Shown: positions 1-9,454, counted from the stretch's first letter. The stretch is DNA of 64,000 nucleotides from Natronospira proteinivora (GCF_024170465.1 NZ_JALJYF010000002.1:620001-684000); one strand, 5' to 3'. The notes: generated by a model not told the origin, from the sequence alone. Program-made: numbers and translations.

Positions 1-1
1 C

Positions 2-415
2 GATACCCAGCCGGAACGCCTGCGGGAACTCCGTGCCGCAGCCGTGGAAGCCATGCATCTGCTGCGGGATTTCTCGCCGCGATTGGTGGGCGGGGTACTG
101 GATGGCAGCGCGACCCTGCATGCGGATGTCTGCCTGCACGTCTTCGCCGAGATGCCCGAAGCAGTCTATATGCACCTGATAGACAGCGGCATTCCCGCCG
201 ATATCGACGAACGTCGATTACGACAATCCAACGGCAAACACGATCAGTATCCAGTTTACCGTTTCCTGGCCGGTGACATCAGCCTGGATATCACCGTATT
301 CGCCATGCACGAGAAAGGCCACGCCCCCCGCAGCCCCATCGACGGCCGCCCCATGAAGCGGGCCAACCTGACAACGGTCAAGGCACTGCTGGAAGAGACC
401 GAGGACGTGATCTAG
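2..415 (+). CDS. Conserved hypothetical protein, C-terminal part (cut by left edge)
   Basis: The reading frame is open to the left edge of the window, so the gene starts outside it; the GTG at 44 is only an internal codon. About 137 residues are visible. They include a segment reading SPRLVGGVLDGSATLHADV, then a mixed alpha/beta stretch ending in an acidic helix. This vaguely resembles uncharacterised nucleotidyltransferase-like proteins of gammaproteobacteria (resemblance from memory, unproven). No signal peptide or membrane segment is visible in this part. It converges on the dehydrogenase gene that ends 21 bases further on. Function not assigned. Confidence 0.6.
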   Translation, partial: DTQPERLRELRAAAVEAMHLLRDFSPRLVGGVLDGSATLHADVCLHVFAEMPEAVYMHLIDSGIPADIDERRLRQSNGKHDQYPVYRFLAGDISLDITVFAMHEKGHAPRSPIDGRPMKRANLTTVKALLEETEDVI

Positions 416-435
416 GGCACCGCGAAGCCCCCCCC

Positions 436-1398
436 CTAGACCACCCGGTTACGACATTCGCCTTCCTGAAAGGCGCGGATGTTCATGGCCATCTCATCCA
501 GGGCACGCTGACGGGCCTCCACCGCAGCCCAGGCCACATGGGGCGTGAGAATGAGATTGGGGATATCATCCGCCAACAGAGGACTGCCATCCACCGGCGG
601 CTCCTGACTGAGCACATCCACCCCCGCCCCGGCAATCTCCCCGGCGCGCAGGGCATCCGCCAGGGCCTGTTCATCCACCACTGCGCCCCGGGCGGTATTG
701 ATCAGCAATGCATGCCGGGGCATGCGCTCAAAGGCCTGGGCATTCAGAAGATTCCGGGTATGCTCGGTCAGGGGGCAGTGCAGGCTGACAATGTCGGACT
801 GTACAAGCACATCATCCACTGGCAGGCGGCCTTGCCGAAGCGGGCCCTCCCGACCGGGACGTTCGGCCAGCAGCACCTCCATGCCGAAGGCTTCTGCAAT
901 CCGGGCCACGCCACCACCCAACTCCCCGTAACCAATGATACCCAAAGACTTTCCGGACAGTTCACTGATGGGATAGTCCAGCATGGTGAAGTGGGGCGAC
1001 TCCTGCCAGTTGCCAGCGCGCATGCGCTGTCGGTAACCATCCAGCTTCTGATTCAGGGTGAGGATCAAGGCAAAGACATGCTGGGCCACCGCCTGGGTGC
1101 AGTAACCGGCGATATTACAGACGGCAATACCCCGTTCCCGGGCCGCGTCGATATCCACATTATCAAAGCCGGTGGCTGCCAGGCAGACCAGCTTCAATCG
1201 AGGCGCGGCATCCATGACGGCAGCGGTGACTTTGACCTTGTTGGTCAGAAGCACCTCCACATCCTGGATACGATCTGGAATCTGCTCCGGCGTACTCACT
1301 GGATACTGCTGAAAATCACTCAGCACTGCATCCAGCTCGGTGGTTTGAATATCGCCCTCATGGGACACGGTATCGAAATCGAGAAATACACCCTTCAA
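436..1398 (-). CDS. D-2-hydroxyacid dehydrogenase (glycerate/hydroxypyruvate reductase type)
   Basis: A 320-residue NAD(P)-dependent 2-hydroxyacid dehydrogenase, reducing 2-keto acids such as hydroxypyruvate in the cytoplasm. Seen: the Rossmann glycine motif GYGELGGG near residue 157, the catalytic Arg in NTARGAVVD (about 234), the Glu in VLSQEPP (about 263) and the catalytic His in TPHVAWAA (about 285). The length is typical of the family. The start is TTG at 1398, with GGAG about 9 bases upstream; no better in-frame ATG exists. The exact substrate (hydroxypyruvate, glyoxylate or other) cannot be told from sequence. It lies 35 bases downstream of the EAL gene on the same strand, so the two may be co-transcribed. 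Confidence 0.9.
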   Translation of the reverse strand: MKGVFLDFDTVSHEGDIQTTELDAVLSDFQQYPVSTPEQIPDRIQDVEVLLTNKVKVTAAVMDAAPRLKLVCLAATGFDNVDIDAARERGIAVCNIAGYCTQAVAQHVFALILTLNQKLDGYRQRMRAGNWQESPHFTMLDYPISELSGKSLGIIGYGELGGGVARIAEAFGMEVLLAERPGREGPLRQGRLPVDDVLVQSDIVSLHCPLTEHTRNLLNAQAFERMPRHALLINTARGAVVDEQALADALRAGEIAGAGVDVLSQEPPVDGSPLLADDIPNLILTPHVAWAAVEARQRALDEMAMNIRAFQEGECRNRVV

Positions 1399-1433
1399 GG
1401 TCTTGTCTCCTCAGGCTTTTCAGGGGAATAAGA

Positions 1434-2516
1434 TCAGCTGGCGGGATTGTAGGGTTTCTGCGGGGGCGCATCGGGCTTACAGAAGAGAAAGCCCTGGGCG
1501 AAATCCACATTGTGGGCCTGGAGAAATGCCCATTCGGTTTCCGATTCAATGCCCTCCGCCACGGTCAAAACCCCCAAATCCTGAGCCATTTCCGCCAGCT
1601 TGATGAACACCTTCTGTTTGTAGGGATTGATATCAATATCCCGCACCAGCTCCCGGTCGAATTTAACGTAGTCGGGACGCAGGGAAGACAGGAGGTTCAA
1701 TGAAGCATAGCCAGAGCCCAGATCATCCAGGGCAACACCGAAACCCGCCTTGCGATAAAAATCCAGGATGGAGGTCAGGTGATCCACATCCCTCACCTCT
1801 TCACTCTCAATCACTTCAAAGACCAATCGGCTGGGATCGATACCGGCGTCCTGTGTGGCCCTTACCGTGGTTTGAAGGCAAAAGGCAGGATCATAGATAG
1901 CGGTGGGGTTGAAGTTGATAAAGATCTTGCCTGCCAGATCATAACGTACGGCATCACGTATGGCCGTCAGCCGTGCGGCCCGATCCAGATGGAACATCAG
2001 GTCGGCTTCGTTAGCGGCAGCAAAGATCTTGGCGGGGGAAATCAAGCCGCCTTTATCATCCCTGGCACGCAATAGGCACTCATGGGCAAACACCCGGTCC
2101 GGGTCGTTCATTTCCACAATGGGATGAAAATGGGCAAACAGCTGATCGTCCTCCATCAGCTGCACCAGCCACTCCCCCTCCATACGGGCCGTCATCACCG
2201 CCAGGGGGCGGGCCTGAAGCAAGCCGGACAGGGTCAACTCTTCGCCCTCATTCAGAAACAGGGCATTGCATTCCTCCCGTTCCGGCCGGCTCAATGTTCC
2301 ATTCAGGTGCCGTAACAAATCATCCAATTGGCGGGCATCCAAATGAATGCCCAATACACCCGGCATGCTTTCATCCATGCTCAGGCTGGCGGCTTTTGCT
2401 GCCACCATAATCTTCTTCCGCGTATGAGGGACCGGGGGTGAGACATAAAGATTGCCCTTGCCACTGGGCCCCTTGGGCACAACCTCGCAAGCGGGACAAG
2501 CGCCTTTCTGAACCAT
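1434..2516 (-). CDS. EAL-domain protein (c-di-GMP phosphodiesterase) with N-terminal CPxC motif
   Basis: A 360-residue protein. The C-terminal ~240 residues form an EAL domain predicted to hydrolyse c-di-GMP. The signature reads ECLLR instead of EALLR but keeps the Glu, Leu and Arg that matter. Also seen are the metal/catalytic residues in FINFNP, FEVIESE, DDLGSGYASL, YVKFDRE and AEGIE, so activity is plausible. No GGDEF, PAS or membrane segment is present. The N terminus has a CPAC pair in a short basic stretch, possibly half of a metal or redox site, followed by ~100 residues of unknown fold that may be sensory. The start is ATG 2516, preceded by GGAG. Probably the first gene of a unit with the downstream dehydrogenase. 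Confidence 0.9.
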   Translation of the reverse strand: MVQKGACPACEVVPKGPSGKGNLYVSPPVPHTRKKIMVAAKAASLSMDESMPGVLGIHLDARQLDDLLRHLNGTLSRPEREECNALFLNEGEELTLSGLLQARPLAVMTARMEGEWLVQLMEDDQLFAHFHPIVEMNDPDRVFAHECLLRARDDKGGLISPAKIFAAANEADLMFHLDRAARLTAIRDAVRYDLAGKIFINFNPTAIYDPAFCLQTTVRATQDAGIDPSRLVFEVIESEEVRDVDHLTSILDFYRKAGFGVALDDLGSGYASLNLLSSLRPDYVKFDRELVRDIDINPYKQKVFIKLAEMAQDLGVLTVAEGIESETEWAFLQAHNVDFAQGFLFCKPDAPPQKPYNPAS

Positions 2517-2553
2517 GGGTTTACTCCATCCGGCTCGTTGCTATTTAGTGTAT

Positions 2554-3039
2554 TCAGCAATCCAGGGCTTGCTGCTGTGTTTGAAAGCGGACCTCGCCGT
2601 CCAGCTGCGGCAGAAGAACCAGCTGAAACGGTCGTGTAATGGCCTGTGTGGTCATACACCCTTCACCGGGCTCTTCCATGATCACCTGGACCATGATGTC
2701 ATCACCGTCCTGTCTGACTTCATCCACCTGGACGCTATAGCCCCCGGTCCTTCGCTCCCCCATGAATATTGCCACCACCATGGACTGGTCAAAGTCCACC
2801 GCCGGCCGCTCACCACGTTGATCACTAAGGTCCCAGATTCGCTCAAAAGTATCCGCATCACGCACCACCATCATGCGCTCGGCCGATTCCCGGCTCTGGC
2901 TACCGCGGGCCAGTTCTTCGATTTCATAGCTACCATTCTGCATGGCGTTTTCCTCTGCCTGTCCATTGCCTTCTCCAGCCGCGCAGGCGGAGAGAAAAAT
3001 GCAACACATACTCAGTAAAACCAGTCCTGCTCGATTCAT
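2554..3039 (-). CDS. PrcB_C-like lipoprotein
   Basis: A 161-residue lipoprotein. A short hydrophobic signal ends in the lipobox LSAC (Cys near residue 19), so it should be lipidated and held in the periplasm. The middle (VVAIFMGERRTGGYSVQV) matches the core of the PrcB C-terminal domain, known from treponemal protease-complex subunits and many small lipoproteins. A late Cys pair (GCMTTQ and the terminal DC) may form a disulfide. The start is ATG 3039 with GGAGG 6 bases upstream; the frame stays open further upstream but there it overlaps ppc. Its partner protease, if any, is not identified. It lies 65 bases downstream of ppc on the same strand. Confidence 0.8.
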   Translation of the reverse strand: MNRAGLVLLSMCCIFLSACAAGEGNGQAEENAMQNGSYEIEELARGSQSRESAERMMVVRDADTFERIWDLSDQRGERPAVDFDQSMVVAIFMGERRTGGYSVQVDEVRQDGDDIMVQVIMEEPGEGCMTTQAITRPFQLVLLPQLDGEVRFQTQQQALDC

Positions 3040-3104
3040 GATGCCTCCAATATCGTCCGTGGGCCGGGTACTATTCCGGCATTTCCCCAAAGCCATGGGG
3101 CCTA

Positions 3105-5816
3105 TCATCCCGTATTCTGCAAACCCTGGGCAATGCCGTTCACCGATGCGATCAGGGCATGCAGCAATCCTTCGTCTTCCCGGCCACCGGCGCGCCAGCG
3201 CTTGAGCAGATCCACTTGCAACAGGCTCATGGGATCCACATAAGGATTGCGCAAGCGAATGGTCCTGGCCAGAACCGGGTCGTCCTCCAGCAATTCCTCG
3301 CGACCCTTGGCCCGGAGCAGAGCGGCCACGGTCTGGGCATGAGCGTCCTGAATACGCTGAAAGAAATGCCGACGTGCCGGATCCACCAGGGCTGAATAGT
3401 GCTCGGCAATGGCCATGTCGGACTTGGCCAAGACCATTTCCACATCCGATAGCAACACTCGAAGAAAGGGCCATTCCGCCACCATATGGTTCAGTGTGTC
3501 CTGTCCATGTTCGGCCTCGGCAGCAGCCAGTCCGGCACCCAGACCATACCAGCCGGGCAACAAGGCCCGGCACTGGGTCCAGGCAAACACCCAGGGAATG
3601 GCCCGCAGATCCTCAATCCCCTGACCCTTGCGTCGGCTGGCCGGCCGGGAACCCATGGACATGCGCTGAATGACATCAATGGGGGTCATTTCAGCAAAGA
3701 AGGTCTCGAATGCCGGGGTCTCATAGACCAGTTCCCGAAAAGCACTGCGACTGGCCGAGGCGATGGTGTCCATGACGGCAGATTGTTTTTTGCTGGCCGC
3801 CTGGGTCTGACCGGGAATGGAGGCCCGTAGAGTAGCGCCCACATTCTGCTCCAGGGTGCGCATGGCAATGGAGCGCAACCCGTACTTGGCACTAATCACC
3901 TCGCCCTGTTCGGTCACGCGCAGCCGACCACGCACACTGCCCGCTGGTGTAGCCAGCACCGCTTGAGGTGTTTTGCCCCCGCCCCGGCTGGTGCTGCCCC
4001 CGCGGCCATGGAAGATGCGCGGTTCCACTTGAGCAGCATCGGCGGCCGCCACCAGCTGGGCCTGAGCCTTCTGGACCGCCCAACGGGAAGCAGCGATCCC
4101 CGATTCCTTGTTGCTGTCGGAATAGCCCACCATGATTTCCTGAGCCTGCCCCCGTGCCGCAAGGTGCTCCCCGTAAACCGGGTCGCCCAGCACCGAGGCA
4201 AGGATGTCCGGTCCCCGCTCCAGGTCCGGCACCGTTTCCAGCAAGGGCACGATGTCCAGAGGCACGTTACCGGAGGCCTCGCCCAGACCGGCGGCACGGG
4301 CCAGAAACAGTGCCGCCAGCAGATCCTCCGGTCCACGCGCCATGCTGATGATGTAGGTGCCGATGGCTTCGGGGCCAAAACGGCGGCGGCTTTCGGCAAT
4401 GGCTTCGAAAACCGCCAGGGTTCGGGTGAGGACCTCCCCCTCGCCAGCCGTCGCTGGCAGGCCTTCGCTCATCAACCGGCGCATGTGATTGGCCCGCTTT
4501 TCCGGGGTCCATTGGGACCAGTCGGCAATGCCCAGGTATTCCCCCACCGCCTGCCGGTGCACCTCGGAATCCTGGCGGATATCCAACGCCGCCATGTGAA
4601 AGCCGAAGGTACTGGCCCGGCGATACAGACGGCGAACGGAAAACAGGCCGGCATGGGCGCCCCGATTGGCCGCCAGGCTGTCCACCATGAGCAGGATGTC
4701 ATCCACAAAGGCAGCGGGGTCTCCATAGGCCCCGCTCTCGTCCCGGGCGCTGGCCGCCAGGCGAGCCTGCATGAAGCGGATCATGGCGCGATAGGGCATG
4801 CTGCGGTGACGGGCGGGCATGGCCTCCACCACCTGGGGAAAACGGGCTTGGTAGTCCGCCACGCGCTTGCTCAAGGGCTCGGCCACACCAACCCGGGAAA
4901 CACTCTGGCTGAGGCGGCGATAGAGGCTGTCCAGCTCGCCCTGATAGCACTGGATCACCAACTGCCGATGTTCCGCCAGGGTGCTTCGCACCGTATCCGC
5001 GTTGACGTTTGGATTGCCATCCATGTCCCCGCCCACCCAGGAGCCGAAACGGACCAGGGGCGGCAGACGCTCGGGCAGGGAGGCATCGGGCCAGACCGCC
5101 TTGAGCGCTTCCTCCATGGCCTCATAAAAGGGCGGAATGACGCGGTAAAGGACATCGGTGAAATAGAACAGCACATGCTCCATTTCATCGGCCACGGAGG
5201 GGCGTTCACTGGGATGCTCCTCGGTCTGCCAGGCCGAGGTAATCTCCATCCGCATTCTCTCCCTGGTGGCACGGTCTTCCCGGGGTGTCATCTCCGGATC
5301 CATCCGCCCTACCAGCAGCCGGGCCAGCCGCTGCTGTTTCTCCAGCAGGGAACGGCGCATGGATTCGGTGGGATGGGCCGTAAATACCGGCACGAACTGA
5401 ACCCGGTCCAGGGCGTGGATAATCTCCTCCCGCCCCACCCCGGCGGCCTGCAACTTTTCCAGACTGTCCCTAAGCCCCTCGGGCTGGGGCAGGTCTTCGC
5501 GCTCATAATCCCGGCGGCGACGGATGCGGTGAACCCGTTCGGCCAGGTTCACCGTCTGGAAATAGGTGGAAAAGGCCCGGATCAGTTCCGCCGCCTGGTC
5601 CGGTGCAATGGTGCTGACCGAATCCGCCAGCTGTTCGGCGGCCGCCCGATGTCCTTCCCGGCGACGGATGGCACGCCGGCGCGCCTCTTCCACTTGCTCA
5701 TAGAGGTCCACCCCGCCCTGCTCTCTGAGCATGGCTCCCACCAGTGCGCCCAGCTCGCTGACATCGTCCCGCAGGGGTTGGTCCTTGGCTGCAAATTGAA
5801 TATCCCGTCGAGACAA
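3105..5816 (-). CDS. ppc: Phosphoenolpyruvate carboxylase
   Basis: A 903-residue enzyme converting phosphoenolpyruvate and bicarbonate to oxaloacetate, the anaplerotic feed of the TCA cycle. Diagnostic motifs are present: VFTAHPTE with the catalytic His near residue 141, YSDSNKESG near 562, FHGRGGSTSRGGG near 600 with the catalytic Arg, and the C-terminal QNTG whose carboxylate completes the active site. The length is normal (E. coli 883). The start is ATG 5816, directly downstream of the tspO-like gene (9-base gap), so it may share that operon's transcript. The glycine-rich loop reads SRGGGK rather than the common GRGGAP, a variation seen in other lineages. Confidence 0.97.
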   Translation of the reverse strand: MSRRDIQFAAKDQPLRDDVSELGALVGAMLREQGGVDLYEQVEEARRRAIRRREGHRAAAEQLADSVSTIAPDQAAELIRAFSTYFQTVNLAERVHRIRRRRDYEREDLPQPEGLRDSLEKLQAAGVGREEIIHALDRVQFVPVFTAHPTESMRRSLLEKQQRLARLLVGRMDPEMTPREDRATRERMRMEITSAWQTEEHPSERPSVADEMEHVLFYFTDVLYRVIPPFYEAMEEALKAVWPDASLPERLPPLVRFGSWVGGDMDGNPNVNADTVRSTLAEHRQLVIQCYQGELDSLYRRLSQSVSRVGVAEPLSKRVADYQARFPQVVEAMPARHRSMPYRAMIRFMQARLAASARDESGAYGDPAAFVDDILLMVDSLAANRGAHAGLFSVRRLYRRASTFGFHMAALDIRQDSEVHRQAVGEYLGIADWSQWTPEKRANHMRRLMSEGLPATAGEGEVLTRTLAVFEAIAESRRRFGPEAIGTYIISMARGPEDLLAALFLARAAGLGEASGNVPLDIVPLLETVPDLERGPDILASVLGDPVYGEHLAARGQAQEIMVGYSDSNKESGIAASRWAVQKAQAQLVAAADAAQVEPRIFHGRGGSTSRGGGKTPQAVLATPAGSVRGRLRVTEQGEVISAKYGLRSIAMRTLEQNVGATLRASIPGQTQAASKKQSAVMDTIASASRSAFRELVYETPAFETFFAEMTPIDVIQRMSMGSRPASRRKGQGIEDLRAIPWVFAWTQCRALLPGWYGLGAGLAAAEAEHGQDTLNHMVAEWPFLRVLLSDVEMVLAKSDMAIAEHYSALVDPARRHFFQRIQDAHAQTVAALLRAKGREELLEDDPVLARTIRLRNPYVDPMSLLQVDLLKRWRAGGREDEGLLHALIASVNGIAQGLQNTG

Positions 5817-5825
5817 GGCTGGCTC

Positions 5826-6293
5826 CTAGTTCATGATCCAGAGCGTGAAATTGAGTACGGAGGCAAAGGCCACCCACGCCCAGTAAGGCAATAGCAGCCA
5901 GATGGACAGGCGATCCTCACGATAAAACAACCGGATGGTCAGGGTAATGGCGGCCAGCAGCAGCAGGATATGGAAAAAGGCCCAGCCCATCATTTGCAAA
6001 CCGAAGAAAATGGCCGACCACAGGGCATTCAGCACCAACTGAAATAGAAACACCGCCAGGGGCAGGCGGGCCGCTTTCAGACCGCGTCGCCACCAGACCC
6101 GCCAGGCGGCCACCGCCATCATGGTATAGAGCAGGGTCCAGACCGGACCGAATAACCAGGCCGGCGGGTTCCATACCGGTTTGTCCAGGCCCGCGTACCA
6201 TTCCCCCGGGGGGAACAGGCTGCCAAAGGCGGCGGCGGAAAAACACAGGATCAAAAAGGCCAGCAGACCGGCCCCGGCTTTCAATGGTGTCAT
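5826..6293 (-). CDS. TspO/MBR family membrane protein
   Basis: A 155-residue integral membrane protein with five predicted hydrophobic helices and the tryptophan-rich TspO pattern: FPPGEWYAGLDKPVWNPP, then WLFGPVWTLLYTMM, LNALWSAIFF and LLPYWAWVAFASVLNF. Bacterial TspO proteins bind tetrapyrroles and affect porphyrin handling and stress responses; the role here is not known. The start is ATG 6293, overlapping the stop of the preceding gene in a TGATG junction, which implies translational coupling. The longer upstream frame is proline/arginine-rich and not credible as protein. Confidence 0.9.
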   Translation of the reverse strand: MTPLKAGAGLLAFLILCFSAAAFGSLFPPGEWYAGLDKPVWNPPAWLFGPVWTLLYTMMAVAAWRVWWRRGLKAARLPLAVFLFQLVLNALWSAIFFGLQMMGWAFFHILLLLAAITLTIRLFYREDRLSIWLLLPYWAWVAFASVLNFTLWIMN

Positions 6294-6937
6294 CAGGCTT
6301 TCTCCATCTGCCAGCTTGCGGCCGCTCCGCCCATCTCGGGCTGCCGGATTGCCAGTTCTATCACATCCCCGGGGTGCAGGGGGCCAACGCCGGCCGGGGT
6401 GCCGGTGAACAGCACATCCCCCGCCCGGAGACACCAGAATCGGCTCAGCGCCGAGATCAACTCGGCCGGGGTAAACAGCATGTCATGGCCGTAACCCTGT
6501 TGGCGACTTTCACCATTGACACGGGTTTCGAAACAAAGATTGCTCAGGTCGGCTGACAAGTCGGCGGGCCAGGGCATAAAGGGGCCCAACAGGGCACTGC
6601 CGTCGAAGGCCTTGGCCACTGTCCAGGGCAGACGGTCCTGCTTGAGGCGGGATTGAGCCTCGCGCAGGGTCAGATCCACGCCCAATCCCACCCCCGCGAA
6701 GGGCTGCGCTTCCCGCCCGCTCAGCAGCAATGTCAGCTCGCCTTCAAAATCCACCCGGCCCAGGCCGCATGGCAAACGCACGGGGCCCGGCGGTACCCGG
6801 GCAGAGCCGGGCTTGAGGAAAATCACCGGATGCCGGGGCCGCTCGGCCCCCATCTCCCGGGCGTGGTCGGCAAAATTCCGTCCCACGCAGAACAGGCGGC
6901 TGGCATCATCCACCGGCGGCAAATCCATTGGGACCAT
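6293..6937 (-). CDS. Fumarylacetoacetate hydrolase family protein
   Basis: A 214-residue FAH-fold enzyme of the short (FAHD1/YcgM-like) type. These cleave C-C bonds in 2,4-diketo acids or act as acylpyruvase/oxaloacetate decarboxylase. Seen: CVGRNFADHAREMG near the N terminus, VIFLKP, the metal-binding DFEGEL, GVDLTLRE, AKAFDGSALLGPF and the C-terminal LFTGTPAGVGPL, all in family order. It sits exactly between the threonine aldolase gene (stop directly abutting this ATG) and the tspO-like gene (1-base overlap), so these three form an operon. Substrate not deduced; an oxaloacetate or acylpyruvate role near ppc would be coincidental without further evidence. Confidence 0.9.
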   Translation of the reverse strand: MVPMDLPPVDDASRLFCVGRNFADHAREMGAERPRHPVIFLKPGSARVPPGPVRLPCGLGRVDFEGELTLLLSGREAQPFAGVGLGVDLTLREAQSRLKQDRLPWTVAKAFDGSALLGPFMPWPADLSADLSNLCFETRVNGESRQQGYGHDMLFTPAELISALSRFWCLRAGDVLFTGTPAGVGPLHPGDVIELAIRQPEMGGAAASWQMEKA

Positions 6938-7975
6938 TCAGGCCTCCGATGCCGCGGCGCCCGCCCGGCCCAGGATCTTGTCGAAGGCCGCCAGGACGTA
7001 GCGAACCGCATCGTCATCAATATCCAGATGCGTCACCAAGCGCAATTCCGGCCCCGGATTGACTCGAATCCCCTCGGCGGCCAGGGCCTCGGCCAGCGCC
7101 GGACCACTGATGGTCAAGGGGCGGACCATGAGCATGTTGGTCCCGGTAGCCCGCACCTGGAGCTGATCCTGATAGGCGGACAGGGCCTTCGCCAGCCGAT
7201 CGGCACGGGCATGGTCATCTGCCAGCCGTTCCACGTGGTGATTGAGGGCGTGAATGCCGGCCGCGGCAATGATACCGGCCTGGCGCATACCACCCCCCAA
7301 TACCTTTCGCCACCGCCGGGCATCCCGGATCAAATCACGGTGCCCGCAGAGCACCGAACCCACCGGCGCCCCCAGGCCCTTGGAGAGACAGATGGAGACA
7401 CTGTCGAAGCGGGCGGTGACATCGGCCAGCGAGACTCTGTGGTACACGGCGGCGTTGAAAACCCGGGCCCCGTCCAGGTGCAGGGCCAAGTCATGTTGAC
7501 GTGCCCTGTCGGCCGCCTGCTCCAGGTAGTCCATGGGCAAAGCCCTGCCCCACCAGGTGTTTTCCAGGCACAGCAGGCGGCTGCGGGCAAAATGGGCATC
7601 GTCCGGCTTGATAGTGGCTGACACCGCCTCCAGGTCCAGGCAGCCCCGCTCATCCAGAGGTAGGGGCTGGGGCTGGATACCGCCCAACACCGCCGCACCA
7701 CCGCCCTCGAACTGATAGGTATGGGCATTGTGACCGACGATATATTCATCGCCCCGCCCACAATGGGCCAGCAGGGCGGCCAGATTGCTCTGGGTGCCGG
7801 AGGGCAGGTAGAGCGCGGCCTCCATCCCGGCCCGCTCCGCAGACAGGGCTTCCAGGCGGCTGACCGTGGGGTCCTCGCCGTAGACATCATCCCCCACCTC
7901 GGCCTCGGCCATGGCGCGGCGCATGGCAGGCGTCGGGCGGGTAACGGTATCGCTTCTCAGGTCAATCACGGGCAT
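6938..7975 (-). CDS. ltaE: Low-specificity L-threonine aldolase
   Basis: A 345-residue PLP enzyme cleaving L-threonine or allo-threonine to glycine and acetaldehyde. The N terminus has the family opening IDLRSDTVTRPTPAMR and GDDVYGEDPTV. The middle carries HLDGARVFNAAV with the cofactor Asp, and the PLP Lys lies in ICLSKGLGAPVGS near residue 197. The length is typical. The start is ATG 7975. First gene of a tight minus-strand operon with the FAH-type hydrolase and TspO-like genes and possibly ppc. Divergent from the alanine symporter; about 100 bases separate the two starts and must hold both promoters. Confidence 0.93.
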   Translation of the reverse strand: MPVIDLRSDTVTRPTPAMRRAMAEAEVGDDVYGEDPTVSRLEALSAERAGMEAALYLPSGTQSNLAALLAHCGRGDEYIVGHNAHTYQFEGGGAAVLGGIQPQPLPLDERGCLDLEAVSATIKPDDAHFARSRLLCLENTWWGRALPMDYLEQAADRARQHDLALHLDGARVFNAAVYHRVSLADVTARFDSVSICLSKGLGAPVGSVLCGHRDLIRDARRWRKVLGGGMRQAGIIAAAGIHALNHHVERLADDHARADRLAKALSAYQDQLQVRATGTNMLMVRPLTISGPALAEALAAEGIRVNPGPELRLVTHLDIDDDAVRYVLAAFDKILGRAGAAASEA

Positions 7976-8074
7976 CGTTGCATATCCTTTTCACTGACCC
8001 TCCCAAGATACCACGAGCCTCCGAGGCTGGATGCTATGCTGTAAGGCTTTGCCGACTGATAGAGAGACGTTGCT

Positions 8075-9454
8075 ATGGACGCCCTTGGTGAGGCACTGCA
8101 ATCCTTGGCGGGCTTTCTGTGGGGGCCGCCGCTGATCGTCCTGGTGGTGGGTGGCGGCCTGTTCTTTCTGATCTATAGCCGCATGGGGCCTTATCGCTAT
8201 TTTGGTCATGCCATTGCCATCTTGCGGGGCAAATACGACGACGTCGATGATCCCGGCGACATCAGTCATCTCCAGGCCCTGTCGGCGGCACTGTCCGGCA
8301 CCCTCGGCCTGGGCAATATCGCCGGGGTGGCAGTGGCCATCGGCACCGGCGGGCCCGGTGCCGTGTTCTGGATGTGGGTCACCGCGGTGGTGGGGGTGGC
8401 CACCAAATTCTTTACCTGCTCCCTGTCCATCATGTACCGGGGCCGAGACAGTCGTGGTCAGCTCCAGGGCGGCCCCATGTACATCATCCGGGAAGGCCTG
8501 GGATCCCGCTGGCATTGGCTGGCAGTATTCTTCTGCGTGGTGGGTCTGTTCGGCACCCTACCCATTGTGCAGGTCAATCAGCTCACCGAGACCCTGCGGG
8601 AGGTTGTCTTTATCCCTGCGGAACTGGTGGACCCGGATGACCATTTCCTCTTTGATTTGATCTTCGGCATCACCGTGGCGGCCATTGTGGCCTCGGTGAT
8701 CTTCGGCGGCATCAAGCGGGTGGGCTATGTGGCTGCCCGGCTAGTGCCGGCCATGGTGGCCGTTTACCTGTTGCTGACCGCCGTTGTCCTGGCGGCCCAT
8801 CTGCCGGAACTGCCCGGCCATCTGGCCTTCATCGTCACGGACGCCTTCACCGCCCAATCCATCGGCGGGGGCGTGCTGGGCATGATCACCATCGGGGTGA
8901 TGCGAGGGGCCTTTTCCAACGAGGCCGGCATCGGCACCGAGGTGATGGCCCACGGGGCGGCCAAGACCCGTGAACCGGTTCGGGAAGGCCTGGTGGCCAT
9001 GATGGGTCCGGTGATCGATACCCTGATCGTCTGCACCTGTACCGCCCTGGTGATCCTGGTCACCGGCGTCTGGCAAGAGGAAGGCCTGGGCGGGGCGAGC
9101 ATGACCGCTCAGGCCTTCGGCGAGGTTCTGCCCTATGGCCTGGGCGCCTATATCATTGCCTTTGTGGTGCTGATTTTCGCTTCCAGCACCATGTTCACCT
9201 TCTGGTATTACGGCGCCAAGTGCCTGGGCTTTCTTATCGGAGCTGAACGCCAGCATTACTACAAGTACTTTTACACCCTGCTGGTGGTGCTGGGGGCAGT
9301 GGTCTCGCTGGAGGCGGTATTCGGCCTGATCGACAGCATGTATGCCCTGATGGCCATTCCCACCATGACCGCAACGCTCCTGCTGGCACCCCGTGTCATG
9401 GAAGCCGCCCGGGATTACTTTGCCCGCTTGCGGGAGGAGGAGAAGGAAGGCTAA
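8075..9454 (+). CDS. Sodium:alanine/glycine symporter (AGCS family)
   Basis: A 459-residue inner-membrane carrier with about ten hydrophobic helices. The AGCS signature regions are clear: GTLGLGNIAGVAVAIGTGGP followed by GAVFWMWVTAVVG, GGPMYIIREGLG, and later GAFSNEAGIGTEVMAHGAAK. Members import alanine or glycine with Na+ (AlsT/DagA), which fits a saline habitat. The start is ATG 8075. No glycine-riboswitch-like leader is recognisable in the ~100 bases upstream. It ends in a convergent, repeat-rich intergenic region. Confidence 0.95.
   Translation: MDALGEALQSLAGFLWGPPLIVLVVGGGLFFLIYSRMGPYRYFGHAIAILRGKYDDVDDPGDISHLQALSAALSGTLGLGNIAGVAVAIGTGGPGAVFWMWVTAVVGVATKFFTCSLSIMYRGRDSRGQLQGGPMYIIREGLGSRWHWLAVFFCVVGLFGTLPIVQVNQLTETLREVVFIPAELVDPDDHFLFDLIFGITVAAIVASVIFGGIKRVGYVAARLVPAMVAVYLLLTAVVLAAHLPELPGHLAFIVTDAFTAQSIGGGVLGMITIGVMRGAFSNEAGIGTEVMAHGAAKTREPVREGLVAMMGPVIDTLIVCTCTALVILVTGVWQEEGLGGASMTAQAFGEVLPYGLGAYIIAFVVLIFASSTMFTFWYYGAKCLGFLIGAERQHYYKYFYTLLVVLGAVVSLEAVFGLIDSMYALMAIPTMTATLLLAPRVMEAARDYFARLREEEKEG

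Noticed and set aside
3963-5894. 643-codon open frame on the plus strand
   Set aside because: Lies wholly antisense to ppc, has no ribosome site or family motif, and its Gly/His/Arg/Pro-rich composition is the usual shadow of a GC-rich gene.
7976-8074. Possible glycine riboswitch before the alanine/glycine symporter
   Set aside because: The leader is under 100 bases and shows none of the conserved glycine-aptamer elements.
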